DNA of 46,507 nt from Alphaproteobacteria bacterium (GCA_024642465.1 JAHEBA010000017.1:1-46507); one strand, 5' to 3'. Numbered from the stretch's first letter, positions 34,326 through 43,710 are shown. A program made the numbers and translations. Notes: generated by a model from the letters alone, not told the origin.

Positions 34326-34763
34326 CTTGCGCTTGTAGGGTGCAAGCCCGTCGCGGGCCAGCTCGTCGGCGCGCTCGTTCTCGGGGTGGCCGGCATGGCC
34401 CTTGACCCAGTGCCAGTCCACCTTGTGGCGCTTGAGCGCCTGTTCCAGCGCCTGCCACAGCTCGGCGTTCTTGACCGGCTTCTTGTCCGCCGTGCGCCAG
34501 CCATTGCGCCGCCAGCCATGGATCCACTTGGTGATGCCGTCGCGCACATAGACCGAGTCGGTGTACAGCGCCACCGTGCAGGGCCGCTTGAGCGCATTGA
34601 GCGCCTCTATGGCAGCGGTCAGCTCCATTCGGTTGTTGGTGGTCTCGGCCTCGCCGCCATTCAGCTCCTTGCGGTGTTCGCCCGAAATCAGGATGGCGCC
34701 CCAGCCGCCCGGCCCCGGGTTACCGGAGCAGGCCCCGTCGGTATAGATGGTGACGTCTGACAA
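34323..34763 (-). CDS. rnhA: Ribonuclease HI
   Basis: RNase HI cleaves the RNA strand of RNA-DNA hybrids such as R-loops and primers. The 146-residue protein has every active-site residue: D9 ([11 protein letters not shown]), E47 (NNRMELTAA), D69 (LYTDSVYV), H123 ([11 protein letters not shown]) and D133. It follows ispH by 22 bases and is the last gene of that minus-strand pair. Confidence 0.97.
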   Translation of the reverse strand: MSDVTIYTDGACSGNPGPGGWGAILISGEHRKELNGGEAETTNNRMELTAAIEALNALKRPCTVALYTDSVYVRDGITKWIHGWRRNGWRTADKKPVKNAELWQALEQALKRHKVDWHWVKGHAGHPENERADELARDGLAPYKRK

Positions 34764-34785
34764 TGAACTGGCTTGAGCTGGAGGC

Positions 34786-35784
34786 TTACTCGGCCGCCGT
34801 GGTGCTGCGTACAGGTGCGCCCGGCTCGCCTTCGCGGCGCAACTGGCGCGGCAGCTTGAACTCCACGTTCTCGTCCTTGGTCTTGATTGTCTCGACCGTC
34901 ACGTTGTAGCGGGACCGGAAGGCGTCGACCACCTCGTTGACCAGCACTTCCGGTGCCGAGGCGCCGGCGGTGATGCCAAGCATCTTGACCCCTGCCATGG
35001 CATCCCAGTTGATCTCGGCTGCGCGCTGCACCAGCATCGACTGCTTGGAGCCGGCGGTCTTGGCCACTTCGACCAAGCGCTGCGAGTTGGACGAGTTCGG
35101 GGCACCAACTACCAGCACCATGTCGCAGTGCGGAGCCACCGACTTCACCGACTCCTGCCGGTTGGTCGTTGCGTAGCAGATGTCTTCCTTGTGGGGACCA
35201 TGGATGTTGGGGAACTTCTTCTCCAGCGCTTCGATGATGCCCTTGGTGTCGTCCACCGACAGAGTGGTCTGGGTGATGTAGGCAAGCTTGTCATGATCGC
35301 GCGGCTCGAATTTCGCCACGTCTTCTTCGTCTTCCACCAGCGAGATGGCGCCTTCGGGCAACTGGCCCATGGTGCCGATCACCTCCGGGTGGCCGGCATG
35401 GCCGATCAGCACGATCTCGTAGCCGTCCTGGAAATGCCGCGAGGCTTCCATATGAACCTTGGAAACGAGCGGGCAGGTGGCGTCGAGATAGAAAAGGTTG
35501 CGGTTCTTGGCAGCCTCGGGCACCGACTTCGGCACACCGTGTGCAGAGAAAATGACCGGACGGTCGCCATCCGGCACCTCGTCCAGTTCCTCAACGAAGA
35601 TAGCGCCCTTCTGCTTCAGGTCTTCCACCACGTACTTGTTGTGCACGATCTCGTGGCGCACGTACACCGGCTTGCCGTGCAGCTCGAGCGCGCGCTCGAC
35701 GATGTCGATGGCGCGCACGACGCCGGCGCAGAAACCGCGCGGTGCGGCGAGGTAGATTTTCAGGTCGGGAAGCTGCTCGGTCAT
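34786..35784 (-). CDS. ispH: 4-hydroxy-3-methylbut-2-enyl diphosphate reductase
   Basis: IspH performs the last step of the MEP isoprenoid pathway with a 4Fe-4S cluster, giving IPP and DMAPP for quinone, heme o and cell-wall carriers. The three cluster Cys are visible: C19 (PRGFCAGV), one in [11 protein letters not shown] and one in [10 protein letters not shown]; the substrate motifs [10 protein letters not shown] and [11 protein letters not shown] are present too. ATG 35784 gives 332 residues and a normal N-terminus; a longer frame to 35841 is less likely. It is followed directly by rnhA, without the thrB gene that I would expect between them in rhizobia. Confidence 0.96.
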   Translation of the reverse strand: MTEQLPDLKIYLAAPRGFCAGVVRAIDIVERALELHGKPVYVRHEIVHNKYVVEDLKQKGAIFVEELDEVPDGDRPVIFSAHGVPKSVPEAAKNRNLFYLDATCPLVSKVHMEASRHFQDGYEIVLIGHAGHPEVIGTMGQLPEGAISLVEDEEDVAKFEPRDHDKLAYITQTTLSVDDTKGIIEALEKKFPNIHGPHKEDICYATTNRQESVKSVAPHCDMVLVVGAPNSSNSQRLVEVAKTAGSKQSMLVQRAAEINWDAMAGVKMLGITAGASAPEVLVNEVVDAFRSRYNVTVETIKTKDENVEFKLPRQLRREGEPGAPVRSTTAAE

Positions 35785-35913
35785 GATGTTCGCGATCCGT
35801 TGATAGTACGCAGGGGCGTCCGGTTCTCGTTGCCGGTACATGGGTGAACTCGGGGGCCGTTGTCAAGTTGCCGACATGCCGCGCCTGAGGCGCAAACATT
35901 CACCAGCGCAATG

Positions 35914-35950
35914 AAAAACCCCGGCACATCTGCTTGATGCACCGGGGTTT
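35914..35950 (-). terminator. Rho-independent terminator of the F0 ATP synthase operon
   Basis: On the minus strand a perfect 9-bp stem (35942-35950 with 35916-35924) closes a 17-base loop and runs into TTTTT. It lies 36 bases after the atpF stop. Confidence 0.83.
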
Positions 35951-35985
35951 GGTCAATCTTGTGGCAGTCCGCCGGTGTAGCTGCG

Positions 35986-36465
35986 TCAGTTAAGCTGCTT
36001 CTTCAGGCCGGCAATGGTGTTGTCCACGAGGCCGGCTGCCTTTGCACCCTTCACCTCGGTGCCGATGATCTTCGAGGCAGCCTCGATCGCCAGTTCGGTG
36101 GCGGCAGCGCGCACGTCCTTGACCGCGGCTGCTTCCGCCTGTGCGATCTTCTGTTCGGCAAGCTTGGTACGGCGCTCGATCTGCTCGGCCATTTTCTTGC
36201 GGGCTTCCTCGCCATAGATCTCGGCTTCGCGCTTTGCCTGTTCGACAATGGCGCGGGCCTCGTTCTCGGCTTCCACCTTCTTGCGCTGGTATTCGGCCAG
36301 CAGTTCCTGTGCTTCCTCGCGCAGGCGGCGGGCGTCGTCGAGGTCAGCCTTGATGGCGTCCGCACGCGCATCGAGCTTGGTGCCGAGCAGGCCCGGTACC
36401 TTGGCATAAAGCAGGATGCCGACGAACAGCACCAATGCGATCAGGGCCCAGAATGTTGCGTCCAT
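35986..36465 (-). CDS. atpF: ATP synthase F0 subunit b
   Basis: The 159-residue subunit is part of the peripheral stalk that holds F1 against rotation. It has one N-terminal membrane helix (residues 4-22) and then a long charged coiled coil typical of b subunits (LDDARRLREEAQELLAEYQRKKVEAENEA). It differs from the b' subunit encoded just upstream by its short N-terminus, and the two probably form a heterodimer, as in other alphaproteobacteria. It is the last gene of the operon. Confidence 0.94.
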   Translation of the reverse strand: MDATFWALIALVLFVGILLYAKVPGLLGTKLDARADAIKADLDDARRLREEAQELLAEYQRKKVEAENEARAIVEQAKREAEIYGEEARKKMAEQIERRTKLAEQKIAQAEAAAVKDVRAAATELAIEAASKIIGTEVKGAKAAGLVDNTIAGLKKQLN

Positions 36466-36481
36466 GTGCGTCTCGCCTCCC

Positions 36482-37033
36482 TTAGCGGCCGGCAGCCGAA
36501 ATGGCCGACTTGATGGCGGTGGACGACGGCTTGGAGCCGGTCAGTTCGCTCACCACATCCTCGACCAGCTGGCTGGCGATGCCTTCGACCTCGCCCATTG
36601 CCTTTTCGCGGGTCGATGCGATCTGCTTTTCCGCCTTGGCCAGCCGTGCGGCCAGGTCTGCATCCACCTTGGCCTGTTCGGCGTCCAGTTCGGACAGCAC
36701 CTGTGCCCGATTCTCCTGGGCGATGGAATTGGCCTTGGTCCGGGCGTGGGCAAGTGCAGCGTCATAGGCCTCGGATGCCTTGCGGGCATCGTCGTTGAGC
36801 TGTTCGGCCTGGGCCAGGTCTGCCGCGATCCGGCTCTGCCGGACTTCGATGGCGTTGGCGATCTTCGGCAGCAGTACCTTTGAAAGAAGCAGGTACAGGG
36901 CGCCGAACGTGATCACCAGCCACAGCAGCTGGGACGGATAGGTGGACGAGTCCAGCTGCGGCAGCGTGCCGCCGCCGTGGGCTTCGCCCGGAACTTCGGT
37001 ATGGGATGTGGTTTCGCTGGCCATGGCATCCAT
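36482..37033 (-). CDS. atpG: ATP synthase F0 subunit b'
   Basis: This 183-residue b' subunit pairs with b in the peripheral stalk. It has a 30-residue polar N-terminus, one membrane helix (about 34-55, LLWLVITFGALYLLLSKVLLP) and a coiled coil with the QSRIAADLAQAEQLNDDARKA region. Gene naming varies (atpG, atpF2 or atpX). A start at the Met three codons later is equally possible. It is 16 bases before atpF and 163 bases after atpE; that longer gap contains a hairpin. Confidence 0.92.
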   Translation of the reverse strand: MDAMASETTSHTEVPGEAHGGGTLPQLDSSTYPSQLLWLVITFGALYLLLSKVLLPKIANAIEVRQSRIAADLAQAEQLNDDARKASEAYDAALAHARTKANSIAQENRAQVLSELDAEQAKVDADLAARLAKAEKQIASTREKAMGEVEGIASQLVEDVVSELTGSKPSSTAIKSAISAAGR

Positions 37034-37049
37034 CTGTTGCTGTTTCGCG

Positions 37050-37073
37050 GCCGGCGGCTTTGCTGCTGCCGGC
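37050..37073 (-). other. Intercistronic hairpin between atpE and the b' gene
   Basis: Arms 37050-37058 and 37065-37073 pair in eight of nine positions around a 6-base loop. It lies just before the b' start on the minus-strand message and has no T run, so it could protect the upstream atpE message or occlude the b' start. Confidence 0.4.
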
Positions 37074-37196
37074 TACAGGTCATGGTCCGGGAAAAAGGAC
37101 GTGCGGCATGGCTTGTTCAGGCCTGCCGCTCCTCCTCGAACGCATGCCCGGACCAACTGCCGGGCGATGCGCAATCTCCGACCAACTGCTGTTGTA

Positions 37197-37421
37197 TCAG
37201 GTGAACAGCAGCAGCAGCGCCACGACGAGCGAGAAGATGCCGAGACCTTCTGCCAGAGCGGCGCCGATCAGCGCGTTGGTGAACTGGGCGCTGGCTGCCG
37301 AAGGGTTACGCAGCGAACCGGCCAGGTAGTTGCCGAAAATGTGGCCCACGCCGATACCGGCGCCGCCCATGCCAATGCATGCAATGCCTGCACCGATAAA
37401 CTTGGCTGCATCCGCTTCCAT
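37197..37421 (-). CDS. atpE: ATP synthase F0 subunit c
   Basis: Subunit c forms the rotating proton-binding ring. The 74-residue protein is a hairpin of two helices: helix 1 with the GxGxGxG-like [10 protein letters not shown] (residues 17-26), the polar loop RNPSA (38-42) and helix 2 with the proton-carrying E58 in [10 protein letters not shown]. There is no sodium-type ligand set that I can recognise, so protons are assumed. The start has the strongest ribosome site of the operon, as expected for the most abundant subunit. Confidence 0.97.
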   Translation of the reverse strand: MEADAAKFIGAGIACIGMGGAGIGVGHIFGNYLAGSLRNPSAASAQFTNALIGAALAEGLGIFSLVVALLLLFT

Positions 37422-37428
37422 GATAATT

Positions 37429-37434
37429 CTCCTT
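37429..37434 (-). promoter_or_regulatory. Strong Shine-Dalgarno of atpE
   Basis: AAGGAG on the minus strand is seven bases before the ATG at 37421, within an A+T-rich leader. This fits the high translation needed for the c-ring subunit. Confidence 0.75.
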
Positions 37435-37488
37435 GAGGTTGGTCGGATTGGTCAAAGGGTTGAAAGGTAGGACCCGCTCCGGTCCGGA

Positions 37489-38241
37489 TCAGTGACCCGG
37501 GTGAAGCGCATCATTCAGGTAAACACAGGTCAGGATGGCGAACACGAAAGCCTGCAGGAACGCCACCAGGAATTCGAAACCGGTCAGGGCCACGCCCATG
37601 GCCAGCGGGAACAGCGCGCCGATGATGCCGCCGATGCCAAGTGCGCCAAGGCTGACGACGAAGCCGGTGAACACCTTGAGCACGATGTGACCGGCCATCA
37701 TGTTGCCGAAAAGACGCAGCGCCAGCGACACCGGGCGCGACAGGAACGAGATCACCTCGATCAGTGAAATGAACGGCAGGATGGCAATCGGCACGCCCGA
37801 CGGTACGAACAGCTTGAAGAAATGCAGGCCGTGCTTTGCCAGGCCGACAACCACCACCATGGCGATGATGAACACGGCCAGTGCAGCCGTTACGACCACG
37901 TGGCTGGTGACGGTGAAGAAGTAGGGGAACATGCCGAGAAGGTTCGACATCAGCACGAACGAGAACACGGTGAACACGAACGGGAAGAACTTCATGCCTT
38001 CCGAGCCCATGACCTGACGCACCATGTTGGCGACGAATTCGTACCACAGCTCGCCGATGGACTGGATGCGCGAGGGAACCAGCGAAGCGGAACGCGAGGC
38101 GGCGAACAGGATCGCCGAGACGGTGCCGGCGGCTGCCACCATGAAAAGCGACGAGTTGGTGAAGCTGAAATCCATGCCGCCGACATTGAACAGGTCGATG
38201 ATCGGCTTGATCTGGAACTGGTGCAACGGATCGTTGGCCAC
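37489..38241 (-). CDS. atpB: ATP synthase F0 subunit a
   Basis: Subunit a provides the half channels that carry protons to and from the c ring. The 250-residue protein has five to six membrane helices; the essential Arg is R176 in SLALRLFGNMMAGH, and the C-terminal helix has GFEFLVAFLQAFVFAILTCVYLNDA. The sequence is close to the alphaproteobacterial/mitochondrial type. It follows atpI by 58 bases and precedes atpE by 67. Confidence 0.96.
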   Translation of the reverse strand: MANDPLHQFQIKPIIDLFNVGGMDFSFTNSSLFMVAAAGTVSAILFAASRSASLVPSRIQSIGELWYEFVANMVRQVMGSEGMKFFPFVFTVFSFVLMSNLLGMFPYFFTVTSHVVVTAALAVFIIAMVVVVGLAKHGLHFFKLFVPSGVPIAILPFISLIEVISFLSRPVSLALRLFGNMMAGHIVLKVFTGFVVSLGALGIGGIIGALFPLAMGVALTGFEFLVAFLQAFVFAILTCVYLNDALHPGH

Positions 38242-38299
38242 GATCTTTTCCCTCTAGCGCATCAGCCCCGAAAGGCTGGTCGTTCAGTCTCTCGCCCGG

Positions 38300-38680
38300 T
38301 CAGGGCTCGTCATTCATTCTGTCGCCCGCTTTCGGCACCCGTCCGGCGGCACGCGCCATGTTCAGGATGCCTGCCGCGAACCCTGCCAGCAGCAGGATGA
38401 TTAACCCGAAGGGCAATGTGCCCAGAAGCCGGTCGATCAGGTACCCAAGACCGCCGCCCACGAGGACAGCGGCAACAAATTCACTGCCGAGCCTGAACGC
38501 TGACCCCCAGGTCTTGCCCAGCGAGCTGGTGCGCCTGCCGGTCTCGCCCTGGAAAGTTTCGGCTTGCCTGCGTTCGGCCGCTATTCGCGCCGAAATCTCG
38601 GAAAACCGCTTGTCTGGCCCTGCAATTCCGGGTTCTGCGCCGGTCTTTTCGCCGTTGTCCTGCTTGCCCTTGTCCGCCAT
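38300..38680 (-). CDS. atpI: ATP synthase protein I (AtpI/AtpZ family)
   Basis: The 126-residue protein has a polar N-terminus and two membrane helices (about 67-85 and 92-112, with GSEFVAAVLVGGGLGYLIDRLLG and FGLIILLLAGFAAGILNM). AtpI helps assemble the c ring or supports Mg uptake in other bacteria, and it is not part of the final enzyme. The start is placed at 38680, because GAGG at 38688-38691 is seven bases upstream; ATG 38686 is too close to that site. It is the first gene of the F0 operon. Confidence 0.9.
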   Translation of the reverse strand: MADKGKQDNGEKTGAEPGIAGPDKRFSEISARIAAERRQAETFQGETGRRTSSLGKTWGSAFRLGSEFVAAVLVGGGLGYLIDRLLGTLPFGLIILLLAGFAAGILNMARAAGRVPKAGDRMNDEP

Positions 38681-38778
38681 GACCATGCCTCGCCAATCCG
38701 TTGCACGTCCCGGCAGGTCAATTCCGGCTCGCAAACAGCCGCGCTGCCCGCTCGTCAAACCCGCTCAATTCGGGGCGG

Positions 38779-38807
38779 AAATTAGAGACAGGGCGAAACT
38801 GTGTCAA
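38779..38807 (-). promoter_or_regulatory. Probable sigma-70-type promoter of the F0 operon
   Basis: On the minus strand a perfect TTGACA (38802-38807) stands 17 bases before TAATTT (38779-38784), about 100 bases upstream of atpI. The -35 box is ideal, the -10 box only partly matches. The rest of the 262-base gap to smc shows no gene. Confidence 0.55.
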
Positions 38808-38942
38808 GCCGCGAGTTGGCATCCTAAGCCTATGGTATAACTCGGTTTTTTGTTCGCGCGCTGATGTGCGGCAATTCGCCTTGCAACCTGTTGGCGCGTT
38901 TTCGCCGGATTTGGGGCGGAATGACCCGCGAGAACCGCCTTT

Positions 38943-41900
38943 TCAGCTTGCTTCGCGCAGGCCTTCCGCCGTTTCCAGGTCCACCGAGACGAGCTGGCTG
39001 ACGCCGCGCTCCATCATCGTCACCCCGAACAGGCGGTGCATCCGCGCCATCGTCAAGCCATGGTGGGTGATGATCAGGAAACGCGTCTCGGTGCGCTCCA
39101 GCATGGCGTCGAGCAGGTTGCAGAACCGTTCGACATTGTGGTCGTCGAGCGGCGCGTCCACTTCGTCCAGCACGCAGATCGGCGACGGGTTGGTCATGAA
39201 CACCGCGAAGATCAGCGCCATGGCGGTCAGTGCCTGCTCGCCGCCTGATAGCAGCGACAGCACGGTCGGCTTCTTGCCGGGCGGGTTGGCGATCAGTTCA
39301 AGGCCCGCCTCGAGCGGGTCATCGGACTCGATCAGCTTGAGTTCCGCCTTGCCGCCGCCGAACAGGGTTTCGAACAGCGACGAGAAATTCGCATTGACCC
39401 GGTCGAACGCTTCCAGCAGCCGGGTGCGGCCTTCGCGGTTGAGGCTCGAGATGCCATGGCGCAGCTTACCGATGGCCTGCACCAGGTCATCACGCTCGGT
39501 GATCATGGTCTCGACCTGGGTGGAAATCTCGGCTGCCTCTTCCTCGGCGCGCAGGTTGACCGCGCCAAGCCGCTCGCGCTGGTCCTTCAGCGACGAGAGC
39601 TTCTGTTCGGCCTCATCTGCTGACGGCAGCTTGTCGCCGTCGATGCCGGCCCGGGCCGCCACCTCTTCGGGCTTGCACTGCAATGCTTCGGCTATGCGCT
39701 GACGCGCTTCCTCGACACGGGCTTCCGCTGCCTCGGAGCGAGCGCCCGCACGAGCGTGTTCCTCACGGGTTCTGACCAGCGCCTCGCCCGCCTCGCGTAA
39801 TTCGGTATCGCGGGTGCGTAGCGCATTCTCTGCCTCGGCCAGCGCGTCAGCGGCTGCCTGGCGTTCCTTGTCGGCTTCTGATGCAGCATTCATCAGCTTG
39901 GTGCGGCGCATCTCGAACTGCTTTGGCAGGTCGGCGAGATTGCCAAGCTCGGTTCGCAGGGCTTCGGCCCGGCTTTCCAGTTCGCCGATCTGGTTGGAGG
40001 CGCGCTCGGCCCGCTGCGTCCACTGCTTGCGCTCGCCCTCGATGGCGGCAAGCCGCTGGCCCCGTGCCTTTGCCTCGCGCTCCAGCCCGTCATGGGCGGC
40101 GCGCACCTCGGTATAGCTGGCCCGCTGATGGTCGACGGCGACTCGAAGACCACGCAGTTCATCCTCCGCGCCGGCGGTATCTGGCAGTTCCGCACGCTCA
40201 GCCTTGACCTTGCCGAGGGTCTCGCGCGCTTCTGTAAGCTGGGCCTCGATCCGCTTTGCCGCTTCTTCAAGCACCGACGCCTGGCGCATGCGCTCGCCCA
40301 TCACGCGCTCATGCTCGCTCAGCGCCTTGCGGGCAACCTCAACCGCAGCCGTCGCCTCGCGCCAGGCCTGACGGCTGTCGCGCTCGGACGTTTGAGCCAG
40401 TTTCACTTCCTCGCGCACCTTCTCGAGCACGCCACGCGCCTTCTCGGTAGCTGCGGATGCTTCCTCGCTTTCTGCCTGCAGCGCTACCAGCCGGTTGCGC
40501 TCTGCCAGCCGCTTGGCCGCCGCCGTCGGCGCGTCCGCCGCAGCCGTATAGCCATCCCAGCGCCACAGGTCGCCTTCCAGCGAGACGAGCCGCTGGCCGG
40601 GTTTCAGCCCGGGCTGCAGTCTTGCGCCCTGATCCTTGCCGACCATTGCCACCATCTGCAGCCGGCGCGACAGTGCAGCCGGCGCCTTGACCACGTCCGA
40701 AAGCCGCTTGAGGCCCGCGGGAAGGGCCGGTGCATCGGCCAGCTCCGGCAGCGCGCGCCAGTGCACGGGTGCCGCTTCGTCAGCTGGCGCGTCGATGTCG
40801 TCACCAAGTGCTGCACCCAGCGCGGTTTCGTAGCCCGCTTCCACCTTCAGCGCATCAATGAGGGGTGGCCACAATTCGTCGTCGGCCACGTGCAGCAGCT
40901 TTGTCAGCGTGCGCACCTCGGTGGTCAGCGCCTCGGACTTGCGGCGTGCCTCGTCATAGGCCTGGTGCGCTTCCGCCTGCCGGGCGCGTACAGCCTGATG
41001 CGCCGTCTCGGCATCACTTGCGGCAGTTTCAGATGCCTCCGCCCGGGCCACGGCGCTGTCGATGTCGCTGCTGAGCGATTGCGTGGCGTCGTCGCCGCCG
41101 GTTTCGGCAATGATGCCTGCATGCTTTTCGCGGGTGTGGGCAAGGTCCGCCTCGTCGCGGCTGATGCGGGCCTCGATTTCGCCGATTTGCCGGGAAAGTG
41201 CATTATGCCGCGCCAGCAGGTCGGACAGTTTCGCATTGGCTTCGTCAGCCTTCGACTGGGCCAGCGACAGCTTTTCGGCCTCTGCCTGCAGGGCACGGGC
41301 AGCCGCGGCACGGGCATCGCCGTCGCCGCGGGTGGCCTCTTCCAGCTGCGCCTGCTCGTCGGCCAGCCGCTTCATCACCCCGTCGGTGTCGCCAAGCAGT
41401 TCCTTTTCGCGCGCAAGGTCTCGGTTGATCTGCTCAATGCGGCCCTCCAGATCACGGCACTTTTCCAGCGCCTGCTGCTCCTCGCGCTCAAGCCCCTCGC
41501 ACTCCAGCGTCAACCGCTGCAGCACGGCTGCGCGCACGGCTTCGGTTTCGCGTAGTTTCGGCAGACCCTCTGCCGACTGGTCGCGCATGCGCGTCATCTC
41601 GGACACGGCGCGGGTCTGCTCGCCCAGAACCTTGGTAAACTCGCTCAGGGTCCAGTTTTCGGTCTCCACAGCGGCGCCGGCATCCTTCCACGCGAGGTAC
41701 AGACCGGCGGCCTCAAGCCGGCGGATCTCGGCGGACAGTTCCTTGTAGCGGATGGCCTGGCGAGCCTGGCGCCTGAGGTTCTGCAACTGGCCTTCGAGCT
41801 GGGCGAGTACGTCCTCCAGACGCTCGAGGTTGGTTTCGGCGGCGCGCAGCTTGAGCTCTGCCTCGTGGCGGCGGGTGTGGAGGCCGGTAATGCCGGCAGC

Positions 41901-42398
41901 TTCTTCGAGAATGCGCCGCCGCGCCTGCGGCTTGGAGTTGATGATCTCGCCGATCTGGCCCTGCTTCACCAGCGCCGGAGAACGCGAACCGGTGGACGCG
42001 TCGGCAAACAGCAGCTGCACATCGCGGGCACGCACGTCTTTGCCGTTGATGCGGTAGGCCGAGCCGGCATCGCGTTCGATGCGGCGCGAGATTTCCAGCT
42101 GGTCGAATTCGTTGAAGGTGGGCGGTGCGGTGCGGTCCTCGTTGTCGAGGGTCAGCATCACCTCGGCCATGTTGCGCGACGGCCGGTTGGTGGTGCCGGA
42201 GAAGATCACGTCTTCCATGCCCGAGCCGCGCATCGACTTGTATGAGCTTTCACCCATCACCCAGCGCAGCGCTTCGAGCAGGTTCGACTTGCCGCAGCCG
42301 TTCGGCCCGACAATGCCGGTCAGGCCGGGCTTGATCACAAGCTCGGTCGGTTCGACGAACGACTTGAAGCCCGATAGTCTGAGCTTGGAGAACTTCAT
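38943..42398 (-). CDS. smc: Chromosome partition protein Smc
   Basis: Smc is the ATPase of bacterial condensin, which loops and segregates the chromosome with ScpA and ScpB. The 1151-residue protein has Walker A GPNGCGKS at residues 31-38, a long coiled coil, a central hinge (about 500-640, ending near GLKPGQRLVSLEGDLWRWDG), a second coiled coil, the ABC signature LLSGGEQALTAMALIFA near 1047 and Walker B ICVLDEVDAPLDDHN near 1071. ATG 42398 gives MKFSKLRLSGFKSF, the standard N-terminus; a longer frame to 42473 has no similarity. Neighbours dsbA-like, dciA-like and mutY are the usual ones in Rhizobiales. Confidence 0.97.
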   Translation of the reverse strand: MKFSKLRLSGFKSFVEPTELVIKPGLTGIVGPNGCGKSNLLEALRWVMGESSYKSMRGSGMEDVIFSGTTNRPSRNMAEVMLTLDNEDRTAPPTFNEFDQLEISRRIERDAGSAYRINGKDVRARDVQLLFADASTGSRSPALVKQGQIGEIINSKPQARRRILEEAAGITGLHTRRHEAELKLRAAETNLERLEDVLAQLEGQLQNLRRQARQAIRYKELSAEIRRLEAAGLYLAWKDAGAAVETENWTLSEFTKVLGEQTRAVSEMTRMRDQSAEGLPKLRETEAVRAAVLQRLTLECEGLEREEQQALEKCRDLEGRIEQINRDLAREKELLGDTDGVMKRLADEQAQLEEATRGDGDARAAAARALQAEAEKLSLAQSKADEANAKLSDLLARHNALSRQIGEIEARISRDEADLAHTREKHAGIIAETGGDDATQSLSSDIDSAVARAEASETAASDAETAHQAVRARQAEAHQAYDEARRKSEALTTEVRTLTKLLHVADDELWPPLIDALKVEAGYETALGAALGDDIDAPADEAAPVHWRALPELADAPALPAGLKRLSDVVKAPAALSRRLQMVAMVGKDQGARLQPGLKPGQRLVSLEGDLWRWDGYTAAADAPTAAAKRLAERNRLVALQAESEEASAATEKARGVLEKVREEVKLAQTSERDSRQAWREATAAVEVARKALSEHERVMGERMRQASVLEEAAKRIEAQLTEARETLGKVKAERAELPDTAGAEDELRGLRVAVDHQRASYTEVRAAHDGLEREAKARGQRLAAIEGERKQWTQRAERASNQIGELESRAEALRTELGNLADLPKQFEMRRTKLMNAASEADKERQAAADALAEAENALRTRDTELREAGEALVRTREEHARAGARSEAAEARVEEARQRIAEALQCKPEEVAARAGIDGDKLPSADEAEQKLSSLKDQRERLGAVNLRAEEEAAEISTQVETMITERDDLVQAIGKLRHGISSLNREGRTRLLEAFDRVNANFSSLFETLFGGGKAELKLIESDDPLEAGLELIANPPGKKPTVLSLLSGGEQALTAMALIFAVFMTNPSPICVLDEVDAPLDDHNVERFCNLLDAMLERTETRFLIITHHGLTMARMHRLFGVTMMERGVSQLVSVDLETAEGLREAS

Positions 42399-42520
42399 CT
42401 GCCCTTGCACCTCAACCCCACCGCCATCGTACTCAAGATGGCAATAACACCTGAATTTGCCCTTTGCGGGCATGATTCGTCACCAAGGCGGGGCTGGACC
42501 GACAGGGTTTTCCCCAGTTG

Positions 42521-43162
42521 TCAGCTGCTCATGGCCTCGTCGATGGCCTTGCGGAAGCCCTCGATGTCGCGCTCGCCTTCCAGCTTCTTGCCATTGATGT
42601 AGAAGGTTGGCGTCGCGTTCACGCCGTACTTGTCGACCCCATCCTTGCGGATATCGAGGATGCCCTTGGCGAGGTCCTCGTTCTTCAGGCACTCGTCGAA
42701 CTGCGCCTCGCTCAGGCCTGCCAGCTTGGCCAGTTTCAGCAGTTCGTCGCGCGCGTTCTGCCCGGCCCAGGTGCGCTGCTGTTCGTAAAGCAGCGACAGC
42801 ATGTCGAAGTACTTGTCGTCGGGCACGCAGCGCGCCACCATGAAGGCAGCCAGCGCCAGATCGTCCAGCGGAAATTCCCGGGCGATGAAGCGCACCTTCC
42901 CGGTATCGATGAAATCCTTCTTCAGCTCCGGATACACGTTGGCATGGAACGCAGCACAGTGCGGGCAGGTCGCCGAGGCATACTCGACGATGGTCACCTT
43001 GGCGTCTTCGGCGCCCAGGATCTTGTCGCCGATGCGCGGCGCCTTCATGAATTCTTCCATGTCGAACGACTGTGCCAGCGCAGGCGCGCTGAACGCTCCT
43101 GAAGCGGCTGTCAGCGCGGCGAGCGCAAAACCGGAGGTGAAAGTGCGGCGGTTCATGTTCAT
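42521..43162 (-). CDS. DsbA-family thiol-disulphide oxidoreductase, exported
   Basis: The 213-residue precursor belongs to the DsbA/thioredoxin_4 group. The active site is CPHC (in SATCPHCAAFHANVYPELK), followed by the cis-Pro segment ATPTFYINGKKLEG. The N-terminus NRRTFTSGFALAALTAASGAFSAPALA has twin Arg with Phe and could be a Tat signal, although Sec export is also possible; the cut is after PALA. It probably oxidises periplasmic protein thiols. ATG 43162 has AGGAC upstream; a second ATG two codons later is possible. Confidence 0.92.
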   Translation of the reverse strand: MNMNRRTFTSGFALAALTAASGAFSAPALAQSFDMEEFMKAPRIGDKILGAEDAKVTIVEYASATCPHCAAFHANVYPELKKDFIDTGKVRFIAREFPLDDLALAAFMVARCVPDDKYFDMLSLLYEQQRTWAGQNARDELLKLAKLAGLSEAQFDECLKNEDLAKGILDIRKDGVDKYGVNATPTFYINGKKLEGERDIEGFRKAIDEAMSS

Positions 43163-43227
43163 GGCGTGGTGTCCTACTGGATATTGAAGGTTGATGCGAG
43201 CCGGTAAATCGGCCTGTGGAGAACTTG

Positions 43228-43710
43228 TCAGGTGTGCCGGCGCGCGGCGCGGGTGAGGCTTGCCTGGCCCAGCCGGCAAAGGGCGTCCCTGAGGCCGGGA
43301 TCGCTGATGCCGGCCACTTGCTCGGCCACCCTGGTGACAACGTCAGCGGGCGCTTGGGCGGGCTCGGGGTGTGCCTGTTGCTGCCGTGCCTTGCCGGCCT
43401 GCACCACCTTGACAACGGCAACGGCGCGATAGCCGTAGAAGGCGCTGACCAGTTCGGCGATCCGGTCTGTTTCGTAGCTCAGCGCAAGTCCTGCGCCGGG
43501 ATCGCACTTCACGATGAGCGTCGCGCCTTCGGCGTGGCGGTTGCCTGCCTCGCGGCCCTTTGGCCAGTTCATCTTCTCCGGCCAGCAGCGCCCGGCGAGA
43601 TCATCGCCGACGATCGCGGCCCATTGCGCCACCAGCTCGCCGTGGGCAAAACCGTAGCGTTCAAATGCGGGCCGGGTAATCTGTCTGAAATGCTTGTCGA
43701 GACTGTCCAT
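43228..43710 (-). CDS. DUF721/DciA-like protein
   Basis: The 160-residue protein has the DUF721 N-terminal pattern (residues 20-45, FAHGELVAQWAAIVGDDLAGRCWPEKMNWPKG) and a following strand-rich part, LIVKCDPGAGLALSYETDRIAELVSAFYGYRAVAVVKVVQ. In other bacteria DciA loads the replicative helicase; here the same role is an inference from family and context. A 65-base gap separates it from the dsbA-like gene, and it is divergent from mutY, with 72 bases between starts. Confidence 0.85.
   Translation of the reverse strand: MDSLDKHFRQITRPAFERYGFAHGELVAQWAAIVGDDLAGRCWPEKMNWPKGREAGNRHAEGATLIVKCDPGAGLALSYETDRIAELVSAFYGYRAVAVVKVVQAGKARQQQAHPEPAQAPADVVTRVAEQVAGISDPGLRDALCRLGQASLTRAARRHT

Noticed and set aside
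38254..38278. CTAGCGCATCA followed by CCCCGAAAGG upstream of atpB, similar to the left arm of the palindrome at 9669
   Set aside because: Only about eleven bases match exactly and the right arm is missing, so a second repeat copy cannot be claimed.
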